Below, piece after piece: positions 1-8,939 of a stretch of DNA of 64,000 nucleotides. This stretch comes from Leptospira neocaledonica (GTDB taxonomy: Bacteria; Spirochaetota; Leptospiria; Leptospirales; Leptospiraceae): positions 1 through 64,000 of the forward strand of contig NZ_NPEA01000012.1 of the NCBI RefSeq assembly GCF_002812205.1, in the 5' to 3' direction. The translations under genes and the position numbers were made by a program. Numbering within the stretch: the first letter of the stretch is position 1; the number at the start of each line of letters is the position of its first letter. The notes beneath the pieces were generated by a model. The model made no database searches and was not told where the DNA came from. It saw only the letters and a list, made by a program, of their open reading frames with translations.

Positions 1-252
1 TGGCTTAAATCACAAAAAAATGGCTTTTTCTCCTTCATTCAAGAGTAATTTGCAAATTTGAAAAAACTTTCTTGGGTAAGGCAGAATTAACTTTATAGAT
101 GATCGTATAACTTCACTAAAAAGAAATCACATAGGGATTCGAATATCCCAATTAAGATACTCGGCTAACGCGAAAGGGTTATAAAAAGTTAATAAAACAC
201 AAATTATTCGGAAATCCAAGGTACAATAACGTTAACATTACCGCATGAAATC

Positions 253-1878
253 TTAATATTCTTGGTTTAACTCGGATACATCTTGAGTAGGATAATCCAA
301 TAGACGGATCTCAGGATTTTTCTTTTGGAAATAACCCTTCTCCCATTCTGAATCGAATAGAAGAGCAGTCCTTCCTATACTATCCGTTACAAGATTAGAA
401 CCTTGAGGGATTTTCGGAATATCTTCTTCCAGTAGCCAACAAGAGACTTGGTAAGGAAGAATATTGATATTCGTAGGTGCAGAATACTCGTCTTGCAACC
501 TTCTTCTGAAAACCTCGAATTGTAACTGCCCCATCGCACCTATCACAGGCAATCCACCACCCACAGTTTGAGAAGTGAATAAGTGAAGAATACCTTCCTC
601 AGCTAATTGTTCGATTCCCTTTCTGAAACTTTTAAGAGCGCCGGTTTCCACACAAGAAAGAGTAGCGAAAATTTCAGGAGCAAATACTGGAAGGGGTTTT
701 AGATCGGGGACTTTACCGCTAGCCAAAATATCTCCGATGGAATAAGTGCCTGGATTTACAAGGCCTATAATGTCTCCTGGATAAGCCTCATCTACAGTGT
801 TTCTGTCCTGCCCAAAAAAAGCAAAAGAAGAAGAAAGTTTTACAGCCTTACCCAATCTTCCGTGATTCACGTTAAGTCCTCTTTCGAACTTGCCCGAACA
901 TACTCTTAGGAATGCGATCCTATCTCTGTGCGCTTTATTCATGTTGGCTTGTACCTTGAACACGAATCCGCTAAAAGGAGTGGTAATCGGATCCAAACGA
1001 TCTCCATTTTTCAATGGAAAATACAAAGGAGGAGGAGCGATCTTTAAAAAATGATCCAAGAATAATTGGATCCCGAAGTTATTCACAGCGGATCCAAAAA
1101 ATACTGGAGTGATTTTAGAATCTAAAAATTCATCTAAGGAGAACGCAGCGATCCCTTCTTCTACAAGTTCTACTTCTTCTCTAAATTGTTTTAAGACCCA
1201 GTCCTCAAACATAGAGTCAAGATTTGAATCTTCTATCCCTGAACTTTGGAATGCAGACTTTTGAGAACCGCCAGGAGTTTTATCGTAAGTGTAGATTTTT
1301 TTATCCACACGATTATACACTCCACTGAAATCCACTCCTGTCCCAATAGGCCAAACCATTGGGATCGCAGTGATGCCTAAAACCTTTTCGATCTCATCCA
1401 AGAGTTCGAACATTTTTTTGGTTGGACGGTCCATCTTGTTCACGAATGTAACGATCGGGATCCCACGGTCCCTACATACTTTAAATAATTTGATTGTTTG
1501 GGGCTCTACTCCCCTACCTGCATCTAACACCATGACTGCGGTGTCCGCTGCAATCAATGTGCGATATGTATCTTCGGAGAAGTCTTCGTGACCCGGAGTA
1601 TCTAATAAATTTAATACATGGCTTTTATATTCGAATTGAAGAGCTGCAGAAGTGATCGAGATCCCCTTCTCTTTTTCCATCTCCATCCAGTCGGAGGTGG
1701 CAGCCTTACGGTTTTTACGTGCTTTTACTGCCCCTGCAAGTTGTATAGCGCCTCCGTATAATAGAAGCTTTTCAGTCAGGGTGGTCTTACCCGCGTCCGG
1801 ATGGGCTATGATGGCGAAGGTTCTCCTACGTTTGGTTTCCTCTTCTACTATATTCTTGCCTGTAACGGTTTCCGACAC
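253..1878 (-). CDS. prfC: Peptide chain release factor 3 (RF3)
   Basis: This is a translational GTPase that recycles RF1 and RF2 from the ribosome after peptide release. The P-loop AHPDAGKTT lies at residues 25-33, the switch I region has GISITS at 72-77, switch II is DTPGHED at 93-99, and the guanine-specificity motif NKMD is at 147-150. The 541-residue length and the C-terminal half (MGQLQFEVFRRRL region) match RF3 rather than EF-G, which would be about 700 residues. The ATG start is directly before the conserved N-terminus. It is divergent from the carbamoyltransferase gene across a 291-bp gap. Identification is firm. Confidence 0.96.
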   Translation of the reverse strand: MSETVTGKNIVEEETKRRRTFAIIAHPDAGKTTLTEKLLLYGGAIQLAGAVKARKNRKAATSDWMEMEKEKGISITSAALQFEYKSHVLNLLDTPGHEDFSEDTYRTLIAADTAVMVLDAGRGVEPQTIKLFKVCRDRGIPIVTFVNKMDRPTKKMFELLDEIEKVLGITAIPMVWPIGTGVDFSGVYNRVDKKIYTYDKTPGGSQKSAFQSSGIEDSNLDSMFEDWVLKQFREEVELVEEGIAAFSLDEFLDSKITPVFFGSAVNNFGIQLFLDHFLKIAPPPLYFPLKNGDRLDPITTPFSGFVFKVQANMNKAHRDRIAFLRVCSGKFERGLNVNHGRLGKAVKLSSSFAFFGQDRNTVDEAYPGDIIGLVNPGTYSIGDILASGKVPDLKPLPVFAPEIFATLSCVETGALKSFRKGIEQLAEEGILHLFTSQTVGGGLPVIGAMGQLQFEVFRRRLQDEYSAPTNINILPYQVSCWLLEEDIPKIPQGSNLVTDSIGRTALLFDSEWEKGYFQKKNPEIRLLDYPTQDVSELNQEY

Positions 1879-2061
1879 GGTTCCCCTCTCTAATAGGAAA
1901 CGTTTTTGAAACGATGGCCCTTGTCAGCATGAAAACAGACCTTATTCTTCACGGATTCGTATTCCTTCGGTAAAACCGGCGTAACCAAAAGGTCTTAATC
2001 TTCCGGACGAATTCATTTCTTGTAAAGAACGGATCACGCTTTTTTCCCCGGAAAACACTTA

Positions 2062-2092
2062 GGGAGGGAGATTTATATCCCTCCCCTTTTTC
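2062..2092 (+). terminator. Terminator-like hairpin in the leader of the carbamoyltransferase gene
   Basis: The arms GGGAGGGA (2062-2069) and TCCCTCCC (2078-2085) enclose an 8-nt loop and are followed by C and a run of six T. This is the layout of a plus-strand intrinsic terminator. No plus-strand gene lies upstream, so it sits about 85 bp inside the probable leader of the gene starting at 2170. It could be an attenuator or the end of a short leader RNA. The structure is visible; its role is inferred. Confidence 0.6.
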
Positions 2093-2169
2093 CCTGCCTA
2101 TCTTTCAGAGTTTTGAGATTGTCGAATCTACCTGCGCTGATTTTCTAGACTGTAATAGTTTAACGGTCT

Positions 2170-3102
2170 ATGGAAGCTCCTAAAATCAAACATCTTATCT
2201 CCTGGCAAGATTGGTCGGACGCCGAGGTCCTGGACCTTCTTCAGTTTGCCGTCCATGTCAAAAATCATAGGGCCAATTATCTGGGACATATGACCGGTAG
2301 GACACTTGCTATGCTCTTCCAAAAGACGAGCACTCGCACTAGAGTTTCTTTCGAAGTGGCGATGACGGAGATGGGAGGACATGCGATCTATTTGGATTGG
2401 ATGACTTCTAACTTCCTTCTTTCCGATATTGACTTAGAAGCTGAATATCTTTCCAGAAACGTTTCGGTTATCATGGCTCGGATGAGAAAACATGAGGAAC
2501 TTCTTCAGTTAAAATCAGGTTCTCAGGTTCCGGTTATCAACGGGTGTTGTAATAAATTTCATCCCTGCCAATCCTTAGCGGATATTCTCACCATCGTGAT
2601 GGACAATCCCAAACCTCTTAAGGAATTGAAGCTTACTTATATCGGTGTACATAATAACGTAGTAAATTCTTTGATTGGGATTACTTCCGCATTAGGAATT
2701 GAACTTACACTTCTTACCCCGATTGCAGAGACTGAAAATATAGATCCGGAAACTGTGGAAAGGGCTAAGAAGAAGGGCACCATCCAATGGGAGACTGATC
2801 TCATCCGCTCCGTAAAAAATGCGGATTATATTTATACGGATACCTGGGTGGACATGGAATTTTTCAACGATCCTGCTTTTGCGGATAAGAAGAAGGAAAG
2901 GATGAATCTAATGATGCCTTTCCAGATCAACGAGGCATTATTAAAAGAGACCAAGGCAAAGGTTATGCACGATATGCCGATCCATTCCGGATACGAAATT
3001 ACTAGAGAAGTGGTAAGAAGCCCAAGATCTATTATCTTCCAACAGGCAGAAAATCGCTTGGATGCGCAGAAAGCGGTCATTCTACAACTCCTAGAAGCCT
3101 GA
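2170..3102 (+). CDS. Ornithine carbamoyltransferase family protein with altered amino-substrate motifs
   Basis: Members of this family transfer the carbamoyl group of carbamoyl phosphate to an amine, usually ornithine in arginine synthesis. The carbamoyl-phosphate site is intact: STRTR at residues 54-58 and HPCQ at 131-134. The C-terminus also matches the family. The amino-substrate site differs: where ornithine enzymes have D-x-W-x-S-M-G this protein reads DTWVDME (224-230), and where they have HCLP it reads HDMP (267-270). The length of 310 residues is normal. It may still be the organism's ArgF, or it may act on another amine. A terminator-like hairpin lies in its leader. Fold assignment is secure; the substrate is not. 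Confidence 0.8.
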   Translation: MEAPKIKHLISWQDWSDAEVLDLLQFAVHVKNHRANYLGHMTGRTLAMLFQKTSTRTRVSFEVAMTEMGGHAIYLDWMTSNFLLSDIDLEAEYLSRNVSVIMARMRKHEELLQLKSGSQVPVINGCCNKFHPCQSLADILTIVMDNPKPLKELKLTYIGVHNNVVNSLIGITSALGIELTLLTPIAETENIDPETVERAKKKGTIQWETDLIRSVKNADYIYTDTWVDMEFFNDPAFADKKKERMNLMMPFQINEALLKETKAKVMHDMPIHSGYEITREVVRSPRSIIFQQAENRLDAQKAVILQLLEA

Positions 3103-3205
3103 GCCTTACCTCCAAAAATCCGTTGCCTGGAAGGCCTTTCCTGAAAACCCTGTTCTAAGACAGCCGAGCCAGGCTAAAATCGTAAAAAACTTAAAAGGTA
3201 CTTTT

Positions 3206-4195
3206 ATGTCCAAATTACCACATCCTAAGGATGCATTATTCGAAGGAGAAAAACCTTTCCCCATCATCCCGGCCTGTGAACATTTTGCCGGATCCGAAAA
3301 ACTGATCACTAAAGCTCTGGAGTTACAAAACAAACTCGGCGGTCTTTTCGACATCACCATGGACTGCGAGGACGGGGCGCAAACCGGAAAAGAAAAAGAA
3401 CACGCGGAAATGATCGTCCGTATCCAAAACTCCGAACTCAATAAGCATAATATGAGCGGTGTAAGGATCCACGATTATACCAATTCTTTCTGGAAACAAG
3501 ACGTAGACATTATCGTTCCAGGTGCAGGAAACAAGATCGCATACATCACTATTCCTAAACCGACAAAAGCTTCCCAAGTGGAAGAAATGATCACTTATAT
3601 CCAAGGTGCTGCTAAAAAAGCAGGAATCACTAGAGAGATCCCAATCCACGTTTTGATCGAAACTCACGGAGCACTTGCTGACGTAGACAAGATCGCTGCT
3701 CTTCCTTGGATGCAAGTAGTGGATTTCGGTCTGATGGACTTTATTTCCGGTCACCACGGAGCAATCCCTGCTTCTTGTATGAAAAGCCCAGGTCAATTCG
3801 ACCACGAATTATTAAGAAGAGCAAAAGCTTCTTGTGTTGCTGCGGCACTCGCTCACGGAGTAATTCCAGCTCACAACGTAACTTTGGACCTGAAAAACCA
3901 ATACCAAACTTATAAAGACGCAAAAAGAGCTCATGACGAGTTCGGATTCCTTCGTATGTGGTCCATCTATCCAACTCAGATCCAAGCGATCTTAGACGCG
4001 ATGGCTCCAGACTATAGCGAAGTCCAAACTTCCGCTGCGATTCTTGTAAAAGCTCAAGATGCGGAATGGGGACCGATCCAACACGATGGAGATCTTCACG
4101 ATAGAGCAACTTACCGTTACTTCTGGGAAGTTCTTCAAAAAGCAAAACTTACCGGTATCGCAATTCCGGAAGAAGCAGCAAAAAGATTCTTCTAA
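3206..4195 (+). CDS. HpcH/HpaI aldolase / citrate lyase beta-like family protein
   Basis: This 329-residue protein has the look of the C-C bond lyase family that includes citrate lyase beta subunit and malyl-CoA lyase. The segment FDITMDCEDGAQTG near residue 50 corresponds to the acidic metal/substrate region (D-x-E-D-x-x), and an arginine-containing strand, GVRIHD, follows as in malyl-CoA lyases. HVLIETHGALADV near residue 150 matches the conserved glutamate strand. The exact substrate cannot be read from the sequence. A beta-hydroxyacyl-CoA such as malyl-CoA or citramalyl-CoA is plausible. A strong terminator follows 24 bp downstream, so this gene probably ends its transcript. Confidence 0.82.
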   Translation: MSKLPHPKDALFEGEKPFPIIPACEHFAGSEKLITKALELQNKLGGLFDITMDCEDGAQTGKEKEHAEMIVRIQNSELNKHNMSGVRIHDYTNSFWKQDVDIIVPGAGNKIAYITIPKPTKASQVEEMITYIQGAAKKAGITREIPIHVLIETHGALADVDKIAALPWMQVVDFGLMDFISGHHGAIPASCMKSPGQFDHELLRRAKASCVAAALAHGVIPAHNVTLDLKNQYQTYKDAKRAHDEFGFLRMWSIYPTQIQAILDAMAPDYSEVQTSAAILVKAQDAEWGPIQHDGDLHDRATYRYFWEVLQKAKLTGIAIPEEAAKRFF

Positions 4196-4218
4196 TCTTT
4201 TCTATAAGCTTCCAAACG

Positions 4219-4249
4219 AAAAAGCCGCAGAAAATTCTGCGGCTTTTTT
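4219..4249 (+). terminator. Rho-independent terminator after the HpcH/HpaI gene
   Basis: The stem AAAAAGCCGCAGA pairs with TCTGCGGCTTTTTT around a short AAA-type loop. A T-run ends the right arm. It lies 24 bp after the stop codon. A matching A-run on the left allows it to work on both strands, but the next gene on the minus strand ends at 4352. Confidence 0.9.
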
Positions 4250-4261
4250 ATTTCTTTAAGG

Positions 4262-4312
4262 ATTTCGCACGGAGCTCACGGAGAAGACAGAGAGGTTGTT
4301 GGAGTTCCTACA
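4262..4312. repeat. Intergenic CACGGAG-type repeat fragment followed by a solo 16-bp palindrome
   Basis: Positions 4267-4295 carry degenerate CACGGAG / CACAGAG tandem units. A related stretch occurs at 63019-63136. Directly after it, 4297-4312 reads TGTTGGAGTTCCTACA, a copy of the palindrome TGTnGGAnnTCCnACA that is arrayed upstream of icmF. Both are intergenic. Function unknown. Confidence 0.5.
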
Positions 4313-4351
4313 TTGGGTTTATCGACGATAACCGTCACGTAGGATGAAATC

Positions 4352-4810
4352 TTACTTATTAAACTTCTCGTTTAGTTTGCCGATCAATTCCAGCAAACTT
4401 CTTTCCAGATATTCCCAACCTTTTTTGTTCATTGGCTCCAAAGGCATTTTTTTCTGTAATTGTTTGAAACGATCGAATGACTCTCTTGCGAATTCCAAAA
4501 ATCTTCTGGGAGTGATACCCAGCCTGTCGAACTGGCTTTCATTGCGGTTGAATAAGTCGGCAATCTTGTCTCTATATTCACCTTCTAAAAAATAATATCT
4601 AAGGTCTGCAAGAGAGTCGTCTATCGCAGCGTAAATTTTAGAACCAGGCCCGTCTTCTCTCTTGGAATCTGATCCTGATCCTTTGTCGGATCCTACTACC
4701 CTGGAAGCTTTTGCTTTTTCGTTAAGGGCGATCTTTTGTAATTTCTCCCTCATAAGAACGTCGGGAAGAACTGTTTTCTTTTTATCCGCCAATTGTACTG
4801 AGGTCCTCAA
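4352..4810 (-). CDS. Conserved-looking hypothetical protein, charged and helical
   Basis: I do not recognise a family. The product of up to 152 residues is highly charged, with no signal peptide or membrane segment. An SG-rich low-complexity linker lies near residues 40-55, followed by a predicted helical C-terminal half rich in K, E, R and F. The longest frame starts at TTG (4810). A second TTG lies at 4792 and the first ATG at 4753, and none has a convincing ribosome-binding site, so the start is uncertain. It is most likely a cytoplasmic protein particular to Leptospira. Confidence 0.6.
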   Translation of the reverse strand: MRTSVQLADKKKTVLPDVLMREKLQKIALNEKAKASRVVGSDKGSGSDSKREDGPGSKIYAAIDDSLADLRYYFLEGEYRDKIADLFNRNESQFDRLGITPRRFLEFARESFDRFKQLQKKMPLEPMNKKGWEYLERSLLELIGKLNEKFNK

Positions 4811-4927
4811 AGCCGTGTCCGAATTTTCGGACGGAAACTATTCTATGGACGTATTCAATTTATGTCCAGAAATTTCCGCCCTATGCTTGATATAAGAACA
4901 TAGACGAAAAAGTTCTGAAAAATTCCT

Positions 4928-5953
4928 TCAAAGTTCCGGATGCTCTTTCTTTAATTTTCTCAATTCGCAGTTTTGGAGCCATTCACAACGAAGACAAAAC
5001 ATATCCTCAGGATTGTAGTCCGAGGGAGGACAGAGATTGGTATTCTCCGCTTGTATAGGTGAAAGAATATTCTCCTTCTCCATTGCATCCGAAATTCCAT
5101 ACAGTTGACTTAAGAGTTCTCTATTTTTCCGGATCTGTGTCTCAAAAGGGTCTTCCAAATTTTTAGGGCGAACAATAACCCTTTCCTGATTTTCTTTCGG
5201 CTTCTCCCATCTTTTCACAAAGATCGGAGTTTTGGTTTTTCCTCCGAATTTTTGGAGACCCAAAAGACTGCATAGACCGAAGACTGCTCCACCTAAATGA
5301 CCGGAGTTGCTCATCATCCCCAAAAAACTTTGGGACATGATTCCACTAGAATAGAATTGCAAAAGATAATATGCATCAACTGAAAATCCAAAGCCGATCA
5401 AAACCCAAGGAGCAAATTTTGCTCTTACAGGAGGGAATACGAATCTCGCTTCAGGGAACATCAAACTGAATGCTGCAAGTACTCCGAAAACTCCACCACT
5501 CGCACCTACAGTGGCGGAATGATAACTATCCCAGATGGAATTTTCAGGAACGAGTCCAGTCTTCCAACCTATATAGGAAAAAGACAAAACGAAAAGTCCT
5601 CCTCCCAACTGAGAGAGAAGGTATACGCTTAAAAATTTCCAACCGCCAATATATCTGCAGAGCCAGAATCCTACCGTAAAAAGTCCGAACATATTCATCC
5701 CTATATGGATAAGAGAAGAGAAAAAATCTCCTCCAACCACATGCAGGAAACCGTACGTGAATACCTGCCAGTACATTTTCTTTTCAACGACTAGGCTTGG
5801 GTTTAATCCGAAAAAATAAGTAATAATCCCCCGTCCGCCTTCCATCATTAGAAGTGCCCAAACAAAAATATTGAAGAATAAGACCAGATTTAGCGGATGA
5901 ATTAGCGAGAATCCGAAAAGCTTCGGACCTGAGGTCGGATTTCTCTTTGCCAT
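4928..5953 (-). CDS. Rhomboid-family intramembrane serine protease with a C-terminal four-cysteine tail
   Basis: The protein has several hydrophobic segments and the rhomboid catalytic pair: Ser in GASGG (residue 152) and His in SGHLGG (residue 219). An HIGMNM segment in the second membrane helix is also typical. The start was set at the first ATG (5953); a longer TTG-initiated frame to 6058 adds an atypical acidic extension. After the membrane domain comes a cytoplasmic tail of about 100 residues ending in cysteines 308, 320, 323 and 329, spaced C-x11-C-x2-C-x5-C. That spacing is known from metal or Fe-S binding proteins and is not part of the rhomboid core. It is divergent from mtnA. Confidence 0.85.
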   Translation of the reverse strand: MAKRNPTSGPKLFGFSLIHPLNLVLFFNIFVWALLMMEGGRGIITYFFGLNPSLVVEKKMYWQVFTYGFLHVVGGDFFSSLIHIGMNMFGLFTVGFWLCRYIGGWKFLSVYLLSQLGGGLFVLSFSYIGWKTGLVPENSIWDSYHSATVGASGGVFGVLAAFSLMFPEARFVFPPVRAKFAPWVLIGFGFSVDAYYLLQFYSSGIMSQSFLGMMSNSGHLGGAVFGLCSLLGLQKFGGKTKTPIFVKRWEKPKENQERVIVRPKNLEDPFETQIRKNRELLSQLYGISDAMEKENILSPIQAENTNLCPPSDYNPEDMFCLRCEWLQNCELRKLKKEHPEL

Positions 5954-6115
5954 TATGTAAGGATTAAAGGAACTGGTATCGTAGTCAAGTAGGCAAAGCC
6001 GGGGCGGGATCTGCCCCGGTTCGTCCTCATCCTCCGGGGAGTCGGCGGATGATTTCAATCACAGTTTTATCATCGAAGAAAGGAAGGCCCTGCTTTAGCC
6101 TCGGAGAGTAAAAAA

Positions 6116-7195
6116 ATGAAAAAAGAGAACTTAAGGCCGATTTTTTGGGAGAAAGATGGACTTAAACTTTTAGACCAAAGACAAATCCCTGGTAAGAAGG
6201 AATGGTTTACCGCTAAAAACTCCGAGGACACAATTTTTGCCATAAAAGAAATGGTGGTCAGAGGTGCCCCTGCCATCGCCATTACCGGGTTATTCGGTGC
6301 GGTTTTAGATTTTAAAAAATTTTCTAAAAAACCGGATTACCAAGAATTCCAAACTATACTTTCCAAAATTTTAAGTTCTCGCCCCACTGCAGTAAATCTT
6401 CGCAGAGCATTCGAAGAACTTTCTTCTATTTTTCCGAAAGAAGAATATGATCAGGTGAGCTTGTCTGAACTCCAACAAAAGTCGGAAGAATTCGCGATCC
6501 ATGTTTTCGAAGAAGATATCCGAAACAATTTAGCTTTAGCGAAGAATGGTGTGAGTCTTTTTCCTTCTTCTCCTTCTAAACTGAAAATTATCACTCATTG
6601 TAATACCGGAGCTCTTGCTACAGCTGGACATGGAACCGCTCTTGGAGTAATTCGTTCTCTCAAAGAAGCGGGACACGATCTTATAGTTTATGCCGACGAG
6701 ACTCGTCCTTATTTGCAAGGTGCAAGACTTACCGCCTGGGAACTCATGGAAGAAGGGATCGAAAACTATCTGATGACAGACAGTATGGCCGGATGGCTCA
6801 TGTCTTCCCAAAAGATTGACGCGGTCATCGTAGGTGTAGATAGGGTTGCAGCTAACGGGGATTCTGCGAATAAAATAGGAACTTATCCTTTGGCAGTTCT
6901 CGCAAAACACCATGGAGTGCCATTTTATATTGCTGCCACTGAGAAAAGTTTCGATTTCAAAATTGCGGATGGTTCCCAAATCCCGATAGAAATGAGAACT
7001 CAAGATGAGGTCACACGTTTAAATTTCTTAAAAAACGAAAAAGGAGAAGCAATCCTTTCCGAAGGTATAATCGCTCCGGTCGGAGTAAAGGCGTTAAATC
7101 CTTCTTTCGATGTAACTCCTGCGAATCTAATTAAAGCGTTTATCACGGAGAAAGGAATTGTTCCTCCGGACAAGATCAAAGATTATTTCGGCTGA
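6116..7195 (+). CDS. mtnA: S-methyl-5-thioribose-1-phosphate isomerase
   Basis: This enzyme of the methionine salvage pathway converts methylthioribose-1-phosphate to methylthioribulose-1-phosphate. Visible family features are RGAPAI (residues 49-54), TAVNL, the catalytic cysteine in HCNTGALAT (Cys162), ETRPYLQGARLTAWEL, and the catalytic aspartate in GVDRVAANGD (Asp242). The length of 359 residues fits MtnA rather than the related eIF2B alpha family. The stop codon abuts the stop codon of the FapA-like gene on the other strand with no gap, leaving no room for a separate terminator. Confidence 0.95.
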   Translation: MKKENLRPIFWEKDGLKLLDQRQIPGKKEWFTAKNSEDTIFAIKEMVVRGAPAIAITGLFGAVLDFKKFSKKPDYQEFQTILSKILSSRPTAVNLRRAFEELSSIFPKEEYDQVSLSELQQKSEEFAIHVFEEDIRNNLALAKNGVSLFPSSPSKLKIITHCNTGALATAGHGTALGVIRSLKEAGHDLIVYADETRPYLQGARLTAWELMEEGIENYLMTDSMAGWLMSSQKIDAVIVGVDRVAANGDSANKIGTYPLAVLAKHHGVPFYIAATEKSFDFKIADGSQIPIEMRTQDEVTRLNFLKNEKGEAILSEGIIAPVGVKALNPSFDVTPANLIKAFITEKGIVPPDKIKDYFG

Positions 7196-8686
7196 TTACT
7201 TTTGAGGTTTGATCGCAACCATGGCCGCTTTGTCCTGGCCTGGTTGGAAACGCATCATAAAGGCAGACTGGAATTTTTCAACCTTCTCCACTTGTCTTCT
7301 GTACTTGATGATACTTCCTTTATAAGCACCTTTACGGACCACGAGCTGCACTTCACCCGCGTTAAATCTAGAAGATTTTAATACTTCTATCTTTTGTTTC
7401 ACGAGCTCTATAAATTTGTTCTGCTTGTTGAATTCTTCGAAAACCTTACGATACCCTTCTTTTTTATCTTCAGGGATCTGGCCTCTGGATCTTTGGACCA
7501 TCTGTTTGATCTGTTGGACTTTAGGTAGAATTTTTTCGATTTCCTTCTCCGCAACTTGGAGACGTTTAGTTAGATCTTGGAAAGTTTTCTCATTCCTAAA
7601 ATGAAATCCGAGTTCCACGGTCACATCCAACTCTGCTTGAGAGCCTAAAGTTGCACAGGTCAAACCCATATAAGTGGAAACAGTAGAAGATACTAAGTTA
7701 CCGCTGGATCCATTCAGGATCACGTTGCCTAGAGAATGAATCTTGGAATTTAGAATAAATCCTTCGACGATCACATCCCCATCCACTTCTATCTCTGCGT
7801 TTTCTATAAATTTAGCGTAAAGATGTCCACCAATCTTGATGATATTTTTTCCATCACCTTTGATCCCGCCGCTGACTTCTAAATCCCGAGCAATTACTAG
7901 ATCGGAGGTCTCCACATTTCCTTTTACCATCAAGTTTCCCTGGGTCTTGATGGAGGTGGCAGCTTCCACATCTCCTTTTACGAGTACGTTCCCATCGTAA
8001 TTAATATTTCCGGTTCCAAGTCCCACATTAGAATCGATCTGTAATTCTTGGGAAACAGTGATAGAAGATTCAGTAGAGAAGATCGCACCGTTGCATGTAG
8101 CAAAATATTCCACTAAAGGTTTATTTTCTTGGACCAAACCTTTTTCTTGGACATTCTTGCCGATGGTAAGTTTAGGTCTTCTAATAGGAGGAGGAGCGAT
8201 CGGTTTTCCGAAAACGTCCATTCCAGGTTTACCTGGGATTCCTTCGAATAAAGTGGCAAGCTTCTCCCCTGCCTTTACATAAATATATCTTTCGATATTC
8301 CTATAATCCGCGTGTCCATCTTCCCCGATCTTAACTCTTTGAGCTTGTGGATGATAGAATTTTAGCCAACCATCCTCACCTTTCACAGGAGGAAACCCTT
8401 GGGCCACCACAAAGGAAATAGGAGAAAAATCCATCCGAGAGGTGGATGTTTGTAGTTGTTTTAAGGCACCATAAATATTATCCCCAATGATACGATCTTG
8501 GGAAATATCCTTATTATGAAGATATTCTATAACTATGCTAGTAGAAAGAGCCCTTCCCTTGATCATCCCGGGACGAATAGTCAGATCGGCGCCCAGATTG
8601 TCCGAACTGATCTTAAGAGAGAATACACTCTCCCAACTTGTCTCTTGATCCGATACACCCGAAGTTTGCTCTGTACTCACAACCAT
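7196..8686 (-). CDS. FapA / DUF342-family protein
   Basis: The 496-residue product has the FapA arrangement: an N-terminal domain, then a right-handed beta-helix with repeated short GNV/GDV units (about residues 190-330, for example GNVLVKGDVEAATSIKTQGN), then a charged coiled coil (about 370-450) and a short basic tail. FapA-type proteins are linked to flagellar assembly or polar localisation in other bacteria, but DUF342 proteins are diverse and no flagellar gene lies nearby. The ATG start at 8686 has a weak AGG ahead of it. It is convergent with mtnA with zero spacing. Confidence 0.85.
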   Translation of the reverse strand: MVVSTEQTSGVSDQETSWESVFSLKISSDNLGADLTIRPGMIKGRALSTSIVIEYLHNKDISQDRIIGDNIYGALKQLQTSTSRMDFSPISFVVAQGFPPVKGEDGWLKFYHPQAQRVKIGEDGHADYRNIERYIYVKAGEKLATLFEGIPGKPGMDVFGKPIAPPPIRRPKLTIGKNVQEKGLVQENKPLVEYFATCNGAIFSTESSITVSQELQIDSNVGLGTGNINYDGNVLVKGDVEAATSIKTQGNLMVKGNVETSDLVIARDLEVSGGIKGDGKNIIKIGGHLYAKFIENAEIEVDGDVIVEGFILNSKIHSLGNVILNGSSGNLVSSTVSTYMGLTCATLGSQAELDVTVELGFHFRNEKTFQDLTKRLQVAEKEIEKILPKVQQIKQMVQRSRGQIPEDKKEGYRKVFEEFNKQNKFIELVKQKIEVLKSSRFNAGEVQLVVRKGAYKGSIIKYRRQVEKVEKFQSAFMMRFQPGQDKAAMVAIKPQK

Positions 8687-8939
8687 ACTACCTAGCTAAC
8701 AATTCAAAAAGAAATTTCCTCCACCTTTTTTTGTTCTGGAAGAAATCCTCTTTCGAACCCTCCAAAAAAGATTCGAAAAACATCGTATTTGAACCTGCCG
8801 GTTATTCCTTTTCGCGTTTTTAACGATAGACCACTATATCCTTTTGCTCCGAATATACAAGGGTCCGGAACCTAAAAAAAGGCGTAAGAGGCCTATCCTT
8901 AAGGACGGAATATTTTCAGAAAATATAACGTAAAGAATA

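Noticed and set aside
4928..6058. Rhomboid start at 6058
   Set aside because: That codon is TTG without a ribosome-binding site and adds an acidic, proline-rich stretch not seen in rhomboids. The first ATG is at 5953.
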